This document shows positions 1-9,218 of a stretch of 64,000 bases of DNA, one piece after another. This stretch comes from Acetobacterium paludosum. GTDB taxonomy: Bacteria; Bacillota; Clostridia; Eubacteriales; Eubacteriaceae. Location: NCBI RefSeq assembly GCF_008086595.1, contig NZ_RXYA01000001.1:310001-374000 (forward strand), in the 5' to 3' direction. Position numbers and translations under genes: made by a program. Each line of letters begins with the position of its first letter. Position 1 is the first letter of the stretch. The notes under the pieces are model-generated. The model saw only the letters and a list, made by a program, of their open reading frames with translations, did not search any database and was not told where the DNA came from.

Positions 1-243
1 ATTGAGGTTGAATGCGAGCTGTGTTCAGGCCAGTGGGTGGTATCGGTTTACAATACCGGGAATGTCATTCCTGAAAGCGAACTGGATCAGATCTGGAAAT
101 ACTTTTACAAGGGCGAATCCGATAAAAAAGGAACCGGTCTGGGTTTGGCAATCGTGAAGGGTATTATCGAATGTCATGGCGGAAAAGTTGAAGCAGTCAA
201 CAGGGAAAACGGCGTGCGGTTTGAAGTGGCGCTGCCTCTGTAA
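1..243 (+). CDS. Sensor histidine kinase, C-terminal fragment
   Basis: The reading frame is open from base 1, so this is the 3' end of a longer gene. The 80 visible residues are the end of a GHKL ATPase domain: an N-box-proximal VSVYNTG segment (the G1-like DNG/NTG region), the G2 box GTGLGLAIVKG, and the final strand HGGKVEAVNRENGVRFEVALP. This is the ATP-binding half of a two-component kinase that phosphorylates its own dimerisation histidine. The sensor, HAMP and His-box parts lie outside the window, so the signal cannot be guessed. The stop at 241-243 is followed at once by a hairpin terminator. Confidence 0.9.
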   Translation: MEVECELCSGQWVVSVYNTGNVIPESELDQIWKYFYKGESDKKGTGLGLAIVKGIIECHGGKVEAVNRENGVRFEVALPL

Positions 244-249
244 AAATAC

Positions 250-300
250 GTAATACAGGAAATCATCAATTTTTTAAGAATTAATGATTTCCTGTATTAC
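250..300. terminator. Bidirectional hairpin between kinase and ROK gene
   Basis: A perfect 17-bp inverted repeat (arms 250-266 and 284-300) flanks a T/A-rich loop. It lies just after the kinase stop. It also includes the last codons of the convergent ROK gene, so it can end transcription from both sides. It lacks a long terminal U run on the plus strand, so termination is likely but not certain. Confidence 0.6.
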
Positions 301-1410
301 CATTATCGAAGCGCCAACCGAAATTGAATAATTTTCAAAGTAACCGCCTTTATTAAATTCAATTGTATTATTTATGACATGGCACTGTTCTAGTGTAACT
401 TTTTTACATTCATCATAAAATAACTGCGAATGTTGGATAAGCGGACCGCTCAGTATAATTAACTGGGGATTTAGCAACCGAATAAAATTTGCGAGCCCAA
501 TTCCAAAATGCAGGGCGGAATCCGATATAATTTTTTTTGCAATGACATTGTTGTTTTCCGCCAAATGACAAACATCGATATAGCTGATTTCGTTTAGGTT
601 TTTGTTCAGAATTCTCTTTCCGATTTTTCCTTCCTGGCAAATAAATTTTTGCGTGATATTGATGATGGATGCATAGGTTTCTACGCATCCATCATTTTCA
701 TCGGAGCAGAGATCGCCATGGTTACCGACAATCATATGACCAAGGGCATCTTCAGAAGAGTTTATCGCGCGAATTAAAATATCTGAAGAGATTACCCCGG
801 TTCTGATCCCAACTCCGCAGTGGATGTAGGCAATATTTTTTTTGTCTTTACCAAAGCCAAGAAAATGCTCGCCAATAACGGCAGCGTTAGCGCCGTTATC
901 AATAGATACCGGGACATGATATTCTTCAATTAACTTAGTATATAAAACTTCCGTATTAAGCTCCATAACAATGCCGATGCCGATCCCAACAATCATCGAT
1001 TTATCAATATTCGATGCCTTTATCAAGTCACTAACGTTTACTGGTATAATTTTGATGACTTCATTGAGTTCGTAAGTGTCATCAATCCTTTTTTCAGCCA
1101 TTATGCTAAATTTCAAATTGGTTATAATTATTTGGGTATAGGTTCTTGAAATGTCAATTCCGATCACATAAAAGTCGCAGGGATTGACATCATATAAGGC
1201 CGGCTTTCTGCCCCCGGTTGATTCGGCAGTTGCCGTTTCAATAATCATTTTTCTGGCAATCAGGTTTTTTATATCGCGATTTAAAGTGGTTAATTTTAGC
1301 TGCGTTTTTGCTAATAATTGATTCTTGGTTAGCGGACCGTATTTTTGAATAATATTAAAGATATATTTGCACCGATCACTCAGTGTTTCAAAATATTTAT
1401 ATGCGTTCAT
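274..1410 (-). CDS. ROK-family transcriptional regulator (NagC/XylR type)
   Basis: A 378-residue protein with an N-terminal winged helix-turn-helix (about residues 15-65, TKNQLLAKTQLKLTTLNRDI) joined to a ROK sugar-kinase-like domain beginning at VIGIDISRTY. The GIGIGIVMELN and IDNGANAAVIGEHFLG segments are typical of ROK repressors that sense a sugar or sugar phosphate. The usual zinc motif CxCGxxGC reads CSDENDGC here, so the second Cys is Asp and metal binding is probably altered. It is the last gene of a minus-strand run lgt - P-ATPase - ROK. The ligand cannot be predicted. Confidence 0.85.
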   Translation of the reverse strand: MNAYKYFETLSDRCKYIFNIIQKYGPLTKNQLLAKTQLKLTTLNRDIKNLIARKMIIETATAESTGGRKPALYDVNPCDFYVIGIDISRTYTQIIITNLKFSIMAEKRIDDTYELNEVIKIIPVNVSDLIKASNIDKSMIVGIGIGIVMELNTEVLYTKLIEEYHVPVSIDNGANAAVIGEHFLGFGKDKKNIAYIHCGVGIRTGVISSDILIRAINSSEDALGHMIVGNHGDLCSDENDGCVETYASIINITQKFICQEGKIGKRILNKNLNEISYIDVCHLAENNNVIAKKIISDSALHFGIGLANFIRLLNPQLIILSGPLIQHSQLFYDECKKVTLEQCHVINNTIEFNKGGYFENYSISVGASIMVIQEIINS

Positions 1411-1431
1411 TTAGAGGACACTCCCTTTTTG

Positions 1432-1446
1432 CGATAAGCGTTATCG
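1432..1446. promoter_or_regulatory. 15-bp palindrome between ROK gene and P-ATPase
   Basis: CGATAAGCGTTATCG is a perfect inverted repeat (6-bp arms, GCG centre) between the P-ATPase stop codon and the ROK start. It could be an operator for the ROK protein or a short mRNA hairpin. There is no direct evidence for either. Confidence 0.35.
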
Positions 1447-3867
1447 TTATATTTTAAATTGTCTAAACAGAGCGTATTTAGCGAAATCAATAAACGGCGT
1501 AAATAATAAAGAAGTCCTTAATATGATAAAGACCTGATTGGCTGAAAGACTGGGAATAAATAGCCCGAAAATACCTAATAATACAAATCCGAAGATCGTT
1601 AAGGTGTTTACCATCAGTAAATTTTTATTGGGAATAGACGACCAGAAATGGCTTCTTTCTCTTACCATCAGGATTCTGAATTGCGTATTGAAAACAAGGC
1701 TCAGCATTACTAAGGTCTGCAGTTGATCAAATTCCAGCTGAAAATAGTTTAAACCGATAAAAATTACAAATAAATCTTCACAGGCAAAGAAAAGACCAAG
1801 AATTAATGATGCGGAAATAATATTTTTAATTTCCCACTTATTGGGTGAGTCGGTGGATTTTACATTATCAGTAGCAATGGACATGGTGACAAAATCATTG
1901 GCAAAGACCAATAATGACATGCCTAAAAGCGAAATGACGAGATCATGCAGCCAAAAAAATCCGATCGTAAATAATATGACGACTTCAACAACTTTTGTTA
2001 TTTTGTTGATAACCCAGGTCAACATGCGTTGATAGGTTTTCCTGCTCACTTTCACGGCATCAATTATTTCACTTAAACCCGGTTGTGTTAAAACAATACT
2101 TGCAGAGGCTTTTGCCACATCGGTTGCTTCACTGACAGCCGTCCCCAGCTCTGCTTGTTTCAAGGCGGGCGAATCATTTACTCCATCACCAGTCATTCCT
2201 ACCATATGGCCATTATCTTGCAGCAGTTTTACTATTTTATATTTATCCTCAGGGTATACTTCGGCAAAACCATCACTTTCTTCAATGAGCTTAAGCTGTT
2301 CACTATGTGCCAATCCCTCCAGATCACCAATATGATAGACCGTGTTGCCGATCCCAACTTGTCTGGATATCTCTTGAGCAATGGCAATACTATCCCCGGT
2401 AAGCATCAGGCACTTAATACCAAGATTTTTTATTTCTGATATCATGCTTGCTGAATCCATTCTTGGCGGATCTGCGATAGCCAATAGGCCCACAAGGGTA
2501 AAATGATTACTGCTTTCATCTTCTGATACGGCGATGGCGATTGTTCGTGATCCTTTTTCAGAAAAACGTTCAACTGCCTGGTTTGCCGCTGCTAAAGTTC
2601 TAATATCGAGTTTTTCGCACAACGCTATGATTGTTTGCGCAGCGCCTTTAATTATTTTGAACTTAATGCCATTAACGGCAGCAATGGCTTCAGTTTTTTT
2701 ATTTTCAGGATTGAATGGGGTATAGGAAATCTGCTGATATCCATCAAAGCTGGTTTTAATTGATTTTGAATAATTGATAATTGAAAGATCGATGGCATCC
2801 AGTCCCTCCTCTTGGGAAGCTAATACTGCCATTTTGACAACATCATCCTGACTGTGTTTTGAAAAAGCGATGCAATCGACTACTGATAATTTGTTTTGCG
2901 TAATTGTACCGGTTTTATCAAAGCAGAAAATATCGATGGATGCAGCATCTTCTATTGAATCAAGTCTGGTTACCAGTACTCCGCTTTTAGAAAGTTCCAT
3001 TGCCCCGACCGCTTGAACGATTGTCAGCACGGCCGGCAGAGCCACAGGGATGGCACCAATTAGAAAGACCACAATAAAAGATAAGATAAACAAAAAATCT
3101 TTGTGAAGAAATAACGCATATAATGAAACGATGATCGATGCTGCAATTCCCAAATACATCATGTATTTGACGATGTTCATCATCAATTCTTCCTGTTTTG
3201 ACTTCGGTTTGGCTATTTTTACCAATTCAACCGTTTTACCAAAGAACGTATTTGCACCAGTATTGAGAACCAACCCATTGGCATCGCCGCGTTTGACAAT
3301 CGAACTGGAATGAACGATGTCTGAAGAATGCAGGTCTTTTGGCAGCGATTCGCCGGTTATCGCCGATTCATCAGCTGATATGTCACCGATTATGATTTTT
3401 ACATCCGCCGGAACTAAATCTCCAAGTTTGATATGGATGATATCTCCCGGCACTAAATCTTTGGCATCTTTTATGATCCAGGTATGATCACGTAAAATTC
3501 TTGCTTTAATTTCCAACTTCTTTTTAAGCAGCTCAACTGCTTTTTGTGAGTTCTGTGCCTGCAGATATCCAATAATGGCATTTACAGTCAGTAATATAAA
3601 AATGATTAAGCTTTCAGTGTAATGCCCCAATATTATAGTGAGTACAATAGCAAATTCCAGTAGCCAGGGCATCGGTCCCCAATAGCGTTTAAAAAATTCA
3701 AGAAAGGGCTTTTTTCTTACTTCCACAATTTTATTAAAACCAAATTTTTTGATGCGACTTTCTGCTTCATCGGTAGAAAGACCGTCTGTTGTTGTTTCAA
3801 GAAACTCAATTGTTTCTTCGGTGGACATGTTTCCATATTCAGAGGTATTTTTGATCTGTGCATCCAT
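1447..3867 (-). CDS. Proton-efflux-type P-type ATPase (P3A)
   Basis: An 806-residue integral membrane ATPase. It has the actuator motif TGES, the phosphorylation motif DKTGTITQNK with Asp at residue 317, and the hinge GDGVNDSPALK near residue 560. The N-terminal extension is short, without a heavy-metal CxxC domain, and there is no C-terminal regulatory tail. Length and motif context match plasma-membrane H+-ATPase-like (type IIIA) pumps of bacteria and archaea, which export H+ with ATP hydrolysis. For an organism living near the energetic limit this would cost ATP, so a role in pH homeostasis is plausible. It sits 41 bp downstream of lgt, in the same direction. Substrate is inferred from family resemblance only. 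Confidence 0.85.
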   Translation of the reverse strand: MDAQIKNTSEYGNMSTEETIEFLETTTDGLSTDEAESRIKKFGFNKIVEVRKKPFLEFFKRYWGPMPWLLEFAIVLTIILGHYTESLIIFILLTVNAIIGYLQAQNSQKAVELLKKKLEIKARILRDHTWIIKDAKDLVPGDIIHIKLGDLVPADVKIIIGDISADESAITGESLPKDLHSSDIVHSSSIVKRGDANGLVLNTGANTFFGKTVELVKIAKPKSKQEELMMNIVKYMMYLGIAASIIVSLYALFLHKDFLFILSFIVVFLIGAIPVALPAVLTIVQAVGAMELSKSGVLVTRLDSIEDAASIDIFCFDKTGTITQNKLSVVDCIAFSKHSQDDVVKMAVLASQEEGLDAIDLSIINYSKSIKTSFDGYQQISYTPFNPENKKTEAIAAVNGIKFKIIKGAAQTIIALCEKLDIRTLAAANQAVERFSEKGSRTIAIAVSEDESSNHFTLVGLLAIADPPRMDSASMISEIKNLGIKCLMLTGDSIAIAQEISRQVGIGNTVYHIGDLEGLAHSEQLKLIEESDGFAEVYPEDKYKIVKLLQDNGHMVGMTGDGVNDSPALKQAELGTAVSEATDVAKASASIVLTQPGLSEIIDAVKVSRKTYQRMLTWVINKITKVVEVVILFTIGFFWLHDLVISLLGMSLLVFANDFVTMSIATDNVKSTDSPNKWEIKNIISASLILGLFFACEDLFVIFIGLNYFQLEFDQLQTLVMLSLVFNTQFRILMVRERSHFWSSIPNKNLLMVNTLTIFGFVLLGIFGLFIPSLSANQVFIILRTSLLFTPFIDFAKYALFRQFKI

Positions 3868-3908
3868 AAAAAAAGCTCCTTTAAATGAATTTTAAAATAC
3901 TGAGTTAT

Positions 3909-4682
3909 TTATAAAAGATGATCATCCGTTTTTTTATATTTTAAGAAAATTAGAAAGGCTACCCAGATCATTACGCCGCTTAAACTCATTAATTGAGCAA
4001 TTCTAATTGAACCAAGCATTAAACTGTCAGTTCGCAATCCTTCAATAAAGAATCTTCCTAGGGAATATAAGCCGATATAAGTAAAGAATACAATTCCGCT
4101 GCGCTTATATTTTCTTATAATAAGCATTAATATTAGAAATATTGATAAGTCCCATATGGATTCATACAAGAAAGTTGGCTGATAAAACAGGCCATCAATA
4201 TACATCCCGTTTTGGATAAAAAGCGGAAAATATTTAATGAATTCGTAAGATACTATTCCGCCATGGGCTTCACCATTAAAAAAATTTCCCCATCGGCCAA
4301 GTGCTTGAGCAATGATAATTGATGGAGCTGCGACATCAGCTATTTTTAAAAAATCGATTTTTTTATAGTTTGTTACAATATATGCAGCGATGAACGCGAA
4401 TAGAATCCCTCCGTGAATGGCAAGACCGCCTTGCCTAATATTGAATATATCAATTAAGTTATCTTTATAATCATTGAATTGAAAAATCACGTAATATAAT
4501 CTGGCTCCGATAATACCAATAGGTAAAGAAATAAGGATCACATCTAAAAAGGAATCAAAATTTATATTTCTATATTTGCAGTTGTATTTTGCAAAAATTA
4601 AACCTAAAATCATTCCAGAAGCTATAAATAATCCATACCATCTGATACTGACACCAAAAATGTAAAATGCAACTGGATTCAT
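3909..4682 (-). CDS. lgt: Prolipoprotein diacylglyceryl transferase
   Basis: A 257-residue polytopic membrane enzyme that transfers diacylglycerol from phosphatidylglycerol to the lipobox cysteine of prolipoproteins. Family signatures are clear: the GARLYYV and HGGILFAF segments and the Lgt signature [14 protein letters not shown], with about seven hydrophobic segments. The ATG at 4682 is preferred because a GGGGGAAAA ribosome-binding sequence lies just upstream. The frame extends to a TTG at 4697 that would use up that site. It supplies the modification needed by lipoproteins such as the binding proteins at 6862 and 20374. Confidence 0.93.
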   Translation of the reverse strand: MNPVAFYIFGVSIRWYGLFIASGMILGLIFAKYNCKYRNINFDSFLDVILISLPIGIIGARLYYVIFQFNDYKDNLIDIFNIRQGGLAIHGGILFAFIAAYIVTNYKKIDFLKIADVAAPSIIIAQALGRWGNFFNGEAHGGIVSYEFIKYFPLFIQNGMYIDGLFYQPTFLYESIWDLSIFLILMLIIRKYKRSGIVFFTYIGLYSLGRFFIEGLRTDSLMLGSIRIAQLMSLSGVMIWVAFLIFLKYKKTDDHLL

Positions 4683-4717
4683 GTTCTTTTCCCCCAAATT
4701 TAATCGATTCTATTTTT

Positions 4718-4746
4718 ATTATAGGCACTTTTGACCATTATGGCAA
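4718..4746 (-). promoter_or_regulatory. Sigma-70-type promoter for lgt operon
   Basis: On the minus strand TTGCCA (4746-4741) and TATAAT (4723-4718) are separated by exactly 17 nt, about 40 nt upstream of the lgt ATG. It is a good match to the vegetative consensus. Confidence 0.65.
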
Positions 4747-4895
4747 TAAGATGTTCTGATATTTTGATCAGGTCTCAATAGTTCGGTTTAAAGAATGATC
4801 CTATAAACATGAACAAGGGTATTGTCGTTAATTTGAGAATTAGAAATAGACGGTTGCAAAAGATGAGAGAACTTGTGCCTGGTGTTATCATAAAT

Positions 4896-4945
4896 AAAAA
4901 AAGCTTTCAGATTAATGTAAAACACATCAAATCTGGAAGCTTTTT
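4896..4945 (-). terminator. Terminator downstream of sufB
   Basis: A 17-bp near-perfect stem (arms 4896-4912 and 4929-4945) is flanked by A on one side and T on the other, so it can work in both directions. It sits about 50 nt past the sufB stop. The remaining 300 nt between lgt and sufB hold only this and the lgt promoter. Confidence 0.8.
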
Positions 4946-4994
4946 TAAGTTAATACAAAATTATTTACAGTCTTACAAAAGTGGGATTACTACA

Positions 4995-5924
4995 TCAATT
5001 CAAGAATCCGTCGATGATTTTTGCTTCTGCTTCACTTTCAGTCAGGCCCAATGTCATCAGTTTGATCATCTGATCGCCGGCAATTTTACCGATAGCCGCC
5101 TCGTGGATGAGCATCGCATCCAGACTATTCGCGGTAATTTCAGGAATGGCTTTTACCACGCCATGATCCATAATAATCGCATCGCACTCGGAATGACCCA
5201 TGCAGCGGGTATTGCCATTGATTTTTGAAATAAACGTTTGTTTGGAATGATCTCTGGCAACTGAACGGGAAATCAGATTAACACTGGAATCTTCGCCGTC
5301 CATATCCACTTCAAAGCTCGATTCAGCAAATTGATCCCCATGAGTCATCAGCTTTTCTTTAATAACCAGGGTTGCATTGGCCTTTAGCTTTGCCTTTGTA
5401 AATCGTTTCGTGGAATCAACCCCTTTAATTTGAGAGGTTTCCATTTCCATATAGCTGCCTTCTTCCTGTTCCACCTCAGTAACCGGATCAATGACCCGCT
5501 TGCCAGTTCCGGTTCCGACGCCGATGTGTTTTTCAACATAAAGAACCCGTGAATTTTTCCCTAAAAAGAAACGATGGATTCCGTTGTGCTCAGAACCGTC
5601 ACAGCTATTTCCGGTGCTGACTCCGCATCCGGCTATGATCGTAACATCGGCATTTTCTCCGATATAAAAATCATTGTAAACCAAATCGTGGACGCCGCTG
5701 CAGGAAACCAGTGCCGGAATATAAACAGACTCGGATTTTGTATTGGGTTTCACGATGATATCAATTCCGGATTTATCTTTTTTTCCGACAATTTCAATAT
5801 TTTCACTGGACTGTCTGGCGACACTTTGGCTGTTGTCCCTGATATTATAAGCACCCTTGGGCAGTTCTTCCAGACCACTCACTTCTTTTAACAACTGTTT
5901 TGCTATATCATTCATTTCATTCAT
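4995..5924 (-). CDS. sufB: SufB/SufD-family Fe-S scaffold subunit
   Basis: A 309-residue SufBD-core protein, shorter than classical SufB (about 460-480 residues). It keeps the right-handed beta-helix core and the C-terminal signature HEAAIGKIAGDQMIKLMTLGLTESEA (quoted in part: HEAAIGKIAGDQ). It should form the scaffold on which Fe-S clusters are built together with the SufC ATPase, in the cytoplasm. Its ATG lies 1 nt after the sufC stop region, so the two are co-translated. No sufS, sufU or second SufD gene is adjacent, which fits the two-gene minimal SUF-like systems of anaerobes and archaea. Confidence 0.88.
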   Translation of the reverse strand: MNEMNDIAKQLLKEVSGLEELPKGAYNIRDNSQSVARQSSENIEIVGKKDKSGIDIIVKPNTKSESVYIPALVSCSGVHDLVYNDFYIGENADVTIIAGCGVSTGNSCDGSEHNGIHRFFLGKNSRVLYVEKHIGVGTGTGKRVIDPVTEVEQEEGSYMEMETSQIKGVDSTKRFTKAKLKANATLVIKEKLMTHGDQFAESSFEVDMDGEDSSVNLISRSVARDHSKQTFISKINGNTRCMGHSECDAIIMDHGVVKAIPEITANSLDAMLIHEAAIGKIAGDQMIKLMTLGLTESEAEAKIIDGFLN

Positions 5925-5925
5925 T

Positions 5926-6654
5926 TTAAGCCTCCACGATATCTTGACACTTCAGACAGTTTAATGGATCTTCGCAATGGAGCAATTCCGGCAAGACACT
6001 GTCCTTGGCGCCACGTTTAATAATAGCCCCATCCACCATGGCAATGATTTCATCTGCCACATCTAAAATCCGTTCCTGATGGGAAATAATGATAATGGAT
6101 ACATCCTTATTACTGTGCATTTTTTTGAACACATCAATGAGGTGGTTGAAGCTCCATAAATCGATCCCGGCTTCGGGTTCATCAAATATGGACAAGATCG
6201 TATTTCTGGCAATAATAGTGGCAATTTCTATTCGTTTGATTTCTCCGCCGGATAACCCGGCATTGAGTTCCCGATTGATGTAATCTTTTGCACATAAGCC
6301 AACTTCAGACAAATACTGACTGGCTTCCATGACCGATAAATCTTTACCGGCGGCAACATTTAATAAACTGTGAACAGTAATCCCCTTAAATCGTATCGGC
6401 TGCTGGAATCCAAAACTGATTCCTCGTTTTGCTCTTTCAGTAATACTTAAATTGGTAATATCTTCGCCATTAAAGGTGATTTTACCCTTGGTTGGTTTGA
6501 TAACTCCAGAAATAACTCGGGCCAGGGTAGATTTCCCGCCACCGTTGGGACCGGTTATAGCAATAAATTTACCTTTTTCAATTGTTAAATTAACGTCTTT
6601 TAAAATTTCTTTTTCATTTTCTACTTCAAATGAGATATTTTCAAGTTTTAACAT
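5926..6654 (-). CDS. sufC: SufC-family ABC ATPase
   Basis: A 242-residue soluble ABC ATPase with Walker A GPNGGGKSTL, Q-loop FGFQQPIRF, signature LSGGEIKRIEIA, Walker B LSIFDEPEAGID and switch His in IIISHQERIL. EAGIDLWSFN after Walker B is typical of SufC. It powers conformational change of the SufB scaffold. A CxxC-type C terminus (HCEDPLNCLKCQDI) is present and is unusual for SufC. A TATAAT at 6703-6698 on the minus strand is a possible -10, but its -35 is weak. First gene of a two-gene operon. Confidence 0.92.
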   Translation of the reverse strand: MLKLENISFEVENEKEILKDVNLTIEKGKFIAITGPNGGGKSTLARVISGVIKPTKGKITFNGEDITNLSITERAKRGISFGFQQPIRFKGITVHSLLNVAAGKDLSVMEASQYLSEVGLCAKDYINRELNAGLSGGEIKRIEIATIIARNTILSIFDEPEAGIDLWSFNHLIDVFKKMHSNKDVSIIIISHQERILDVADEIIAMVDGAIIKRGAKDSVLPELLHCEDPLNCLKCQDIVEA

Positions 6655-6769
6655 CTTTTCTCCTTACTTATTTGCTATAGTTCAATTACTAATCTATATT
6701 ATAGCAGAATTCACTGGCTATAATCAGACAAATTTTTGTGTTCTTTATTTGTACATAAAAATTAAAAGA

Positions 6770-6799
6770 TTGACGTGACGTAAAAAAGTAGTGTATTAT
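6770..6799 (+). promoter_or_regulatory. Promoter of the modABC-like operon
   Basis: TTGACG (6770-6775) and TATTAT (6794-6799) with an 18-nt spacer, about 60 nt before the binding-protein start. A TGACGTGACG direct repeat overlaps the -35 and could be part of an operator. Confidence 0.6.
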
Positions 6800-6861
6800 T
6801 CAAACTAATAAAACAATATTAAAAGCAATAAAACACAATAAAAGAAAGATGAGGAGAGAAA

Positions 6862-7650
6862 ATGAAAAGAGTAAAGAATTGGTTCGTGGCTTTATTGGTT
6901 GCCGGTATGGCGATTGGTTTGGTGACAGGATGCAGCAACAATGCTCAAACACAATCGAAAGACACCGCAAAGGAACTTAATGGACAAAATTTATTTATTT
7001 ATTGCGGAGCAGGAATGACAAAACCCTTTGGGGAAATTACCGATGCATTCAAGGAAGAAACCGGTTGTGAAGTGCAAGTCGTATATGCAAATGCGGCTCA
7101 AATTCAGAATCAGATTCAAACAACCAAGGAGGGTGATTTATTTATAGCAGGTTCAGCGGATGAGTTGGCACCGGTGAAAGATATTGTGAAGGAAAGTAAA
7201 AATCTGGTCAAACATATTCCGGTTTTGGCTGTGAAAAGCGGAAATCCATTAGGTATTACAGGATTGAACGATTTGACAAAGGATGGCGTGGAGGTTGTAC
7301 TGGGCGATGCAGATGCGACACCCATTGGCAAAATAGCAAATAAAGCGTTGACGGATTTAGGAATTCTTCAGAATGTAAATGTCATTGCACGAGCTTCCAC
7401 GGCACCGGAAATTTTCAATGCCCTATCCGTTGATGAATGTAATGCAATCATTGACTGGAAAGAAAATATTACGGGATCGACCACCGAGATTGTCAAGACT
7501 ACAGATTTAGATACTTATGTTAAAACGGTTCCGGCAGCAAGTTTAACGTGCAGTTCAAATACCGAAGCTTTGGGGAAATTTTTGACCTTTCTTGATTCAG
7601 ACAAAGCAAAAAGTATCTGGAAAAGTTATGGTTATGAATTGCTCAATTAA
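6862..7650 (+). CDS. modA: ModA-like substrate-binding lipoprotein
   Basis: A 262-residue exported protein: Lys/Arg start, hydrophobic core and lipobox VTGC at Cys 24, so it should be lipid-anchored outside the membrane. The mature part begins LFIYCGAGMTKPFGEI and contains GDLFIAGSADELAP, TPIGKIANKAL and the ModA-like ordering of a class II binding protein for tetrahedral oxyanions. Molybdate or tungstate is the likely ligand by family, matching the needs of formate dehydrogenase. The specific ligand is inferred. It is followed by permease and ATPase genes 9 nt and less apart. SD GAGGAGAG precedes the ATG. Confidence 0.82.
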   Translation: MKRVKNWFVALLVAGMAIGLVTGCSNNAQTQSKDTAKELNGQNLFIYCGAGMTKPFGEITDAFKEETGCEVQVVYANAAQIQNQIQTTKEGDLFIAGSADELAPVKDIVKESKNLVKHIPVLAVKSGNPLGITGLNDLTKDGVEVVLGDADATPIGKIANKALTDLGILQNVNVIARASTAPEIFNALSVDECNAIIDWKENITGSTTEIVKTTDLDTYVKTVPAASLTCSSNTEALGKFLTFLDSDKAKSIWKSYGYELLN

Positions 7651-7659
7651 ACTATATTT

Positions 7660-8484
7660 ATGAAAAAACGGACCCATCTATTTAATCTGTTTGAAATTAT
7701 TTCGATTATCACGGCGGCTGTTGTGGTTGTATTTACATCAGTGTTGATTCTGACAATTATTGTGAGAGGTTTCCCGTACTTGCAAGAAGCATTTCTTTCT
7801 GAAGAAATTCAATTTTCCATCAAATTGAGCTTGTATACGGCGAGTATCGCTACGTTTATCTGTATGTTTTTGGGGGTACCCACCGCTTATGCATTGACGA
7901 GAACGTCCTTTCCATTTAAAAAACTATGTCAGATCATTATTGAACTTCCCCTATCCATGCCCTATTTGGTTTTGGGCTTGAGTCTGTTGCTAATTTTTTC
8001 ATCCGATCTTGGGAAAGCTTTAAAGGAGCTGGGTTTCAGAGTCGTATTTGACAAAAATGGTATTATTTTAGCTCAGACCGTTGTGAACTTGCCTTATGTG
8101 ATCCGTTTTATTCGAACGGCATTTCAGGAGGTGGATGAGCGGTTGGAATTCATTTCAGGAAGTCTGGGCGCTTCAAAATGGAAACGGTTTACAACGATCA
8201 CCGTACCGCTGTCAAAAAATGCGATTATAGCAACGATTATACTGACGTGGTCGAGATGTCTCGGAGAATTTGGAGCGACATTAATGTTGGTTGGCGCGAC
8301 GCGAATGAAGACAGAAACATTGACAACATCTATTTATTTGAATTTGGCAACAGGAGACAATGGTGCAGCGATGGCTTCAGCAACAATCATCCTGATTATT
8401 TCATTTACATCACTGTTTATTACAAATTGGTTGGGAAGAAAGAATTCCAAAGAAAGCAGAATGAAAGATGTGACTTTGCGATGA
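7660..8484 (+). CDS. modB: ModB-like ABC permease
   Basis: A 274-residue membrane protein with about six hydrophobic helices and the ABC importer EAA loop ISGSLGASKWKRFTTITVPLS that contacts the ATPase. ARTSFPFKK-type cytoplasmic loops and the ending match the ModB/CysT family. It should form the channel for the oxyanion delivered by the lipoprotein at 6862. Its stop overlaps the next start (ATGA), which indicates translational coupling. Confidence 0.85.
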   Translation: MKKRTHLFNLFEIISIITAAVVVVFTSVLILTIIVRGFPYLQEAFLSEEIQFSIKLSLYTASIATFICMFLGVPTAYALTRTSFPFKKLCQIIIELPLSMPYLVLGLSLLLIFSSDLGKALKELGFRVVFDKNGIILAQTVVNLPYVIRFIRTAFQEVDERLEFISGSLGASKWKRFTTITVPLSKNAIIATIILTWSRCLGEFGATLMLVGATRMKTETLTTSIYLNLATGDNGAAMASATIILIISFTSLFITNWLGRKNSKESRMKDVTLR

Positions 8485-9218
8485 ATGCGATGGTAGAGAT
8501 AAAAGATTTTTCGATTCAGTTGGGAAGCTTTAAACTAAAAAATATTAATTTGAATATCTTTGATAATGAAATATTTGCCGTATTGGGTAAAACCGGATCA
8601 GGAAAAACCGTCCTTCTTGAATCCATTGCAGGGTTTTACAGGCGCTTTTCCGGAAATGTGACTATCCAGGGAAAAAGTGTTATTGAGATTCCCCTGGAAA
8701 AACGGAAAATTGGATTTGTATATCAGGATTTTGGCTTGTTTCCGCATATGACGGTATATGATAATATTTGTTATGGATTGAAAATACAAAAAATGGATAA
8801 AGAAAAACGAAAGAAAAAAGTTGCTGAAATGGCAGAAATATTGTCAATTGAACATATTTTAAAGCAGTATCCGGGGACTTTGAGCGGCGGCGAGCGGCAG
8901 AGAACAGCGCTTGCCCGGGCGCTTGTTCTTAATCCCAAAATGCTATTAATGGATGAGCCATTTTCGGCTTTGGATCCAGCGACAAAACAGAGCATGTATG
9001 AACAGATTAAAGAGATTCATAAGATCTTTGGCTGTACCATTCTCTTTGTAACACATGATTTTAATGAAGCTCAGATCATGGCTGACCGAATCGGTATTAT
9101 GGTAAATGGTGAACTGAGAGGAATTCGAAAAAGTACCGATTTATTTAAAAAATGTCAAGATGAAGATATAAATAATTTTCTTTGTGGAAATTCGAGAGGA
9201 GAAAAAGATGCAATTTAA
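8481..9218 (+). CDS. modC: ModC-like ABC ATPase
   Basis: A 245-residue ATPase: Walker A GKTGSGKTVL, Q-loop VYQDFGLFPHMTVYDNI, signature LSGGERQRTALARAL, Walker B LLMDEPFSALDP, switch His in FVTHDF. The frame is open far upstream, but the true start is the ATG at 8481 that overlaps the modB stop; the upstream extension is out-of-frame modB sequence. There is no C-terminal molybdate-binding MOP domain, so transport is not obviously gated by bound oxyanion. The 3' end overlaps the next gene by 11 nt. Confidence 0.88.
   Translation: MNAMVEIKDFSIQLGSFKLKNINLNIFDNEIFAVLGKTGSGKTVLLESIAGFYRRFSGNVTIQGKSVIEIPLEKRKIGFVYQDFGLFPHMTVYDNICYGLKIQKMDKEKRKKKVAEMAEILSIEHILKQYPGTLSGGERQRTALARALVLNPKMLLMDEPFSALDPATKQSMYEQIKEIHKIFGCTILFVTHDFNEAQIMADRIGIMVNGELRGIRKSTDLFKKCQDEDINNFLCGNSRGEKDAI

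Noticed and set aside
4809-5228. 139-residue plus-strand frame
   Set aside because: It covers the sufB terminator and antisense sufB; no SD and no family resemblance.
8178-8480. N-terminal extension of the modC frame
   Set aside because: Out-of-frame reading of modB; the ATG at 8481 overlaps the modB stop in the usual ATGA manner.
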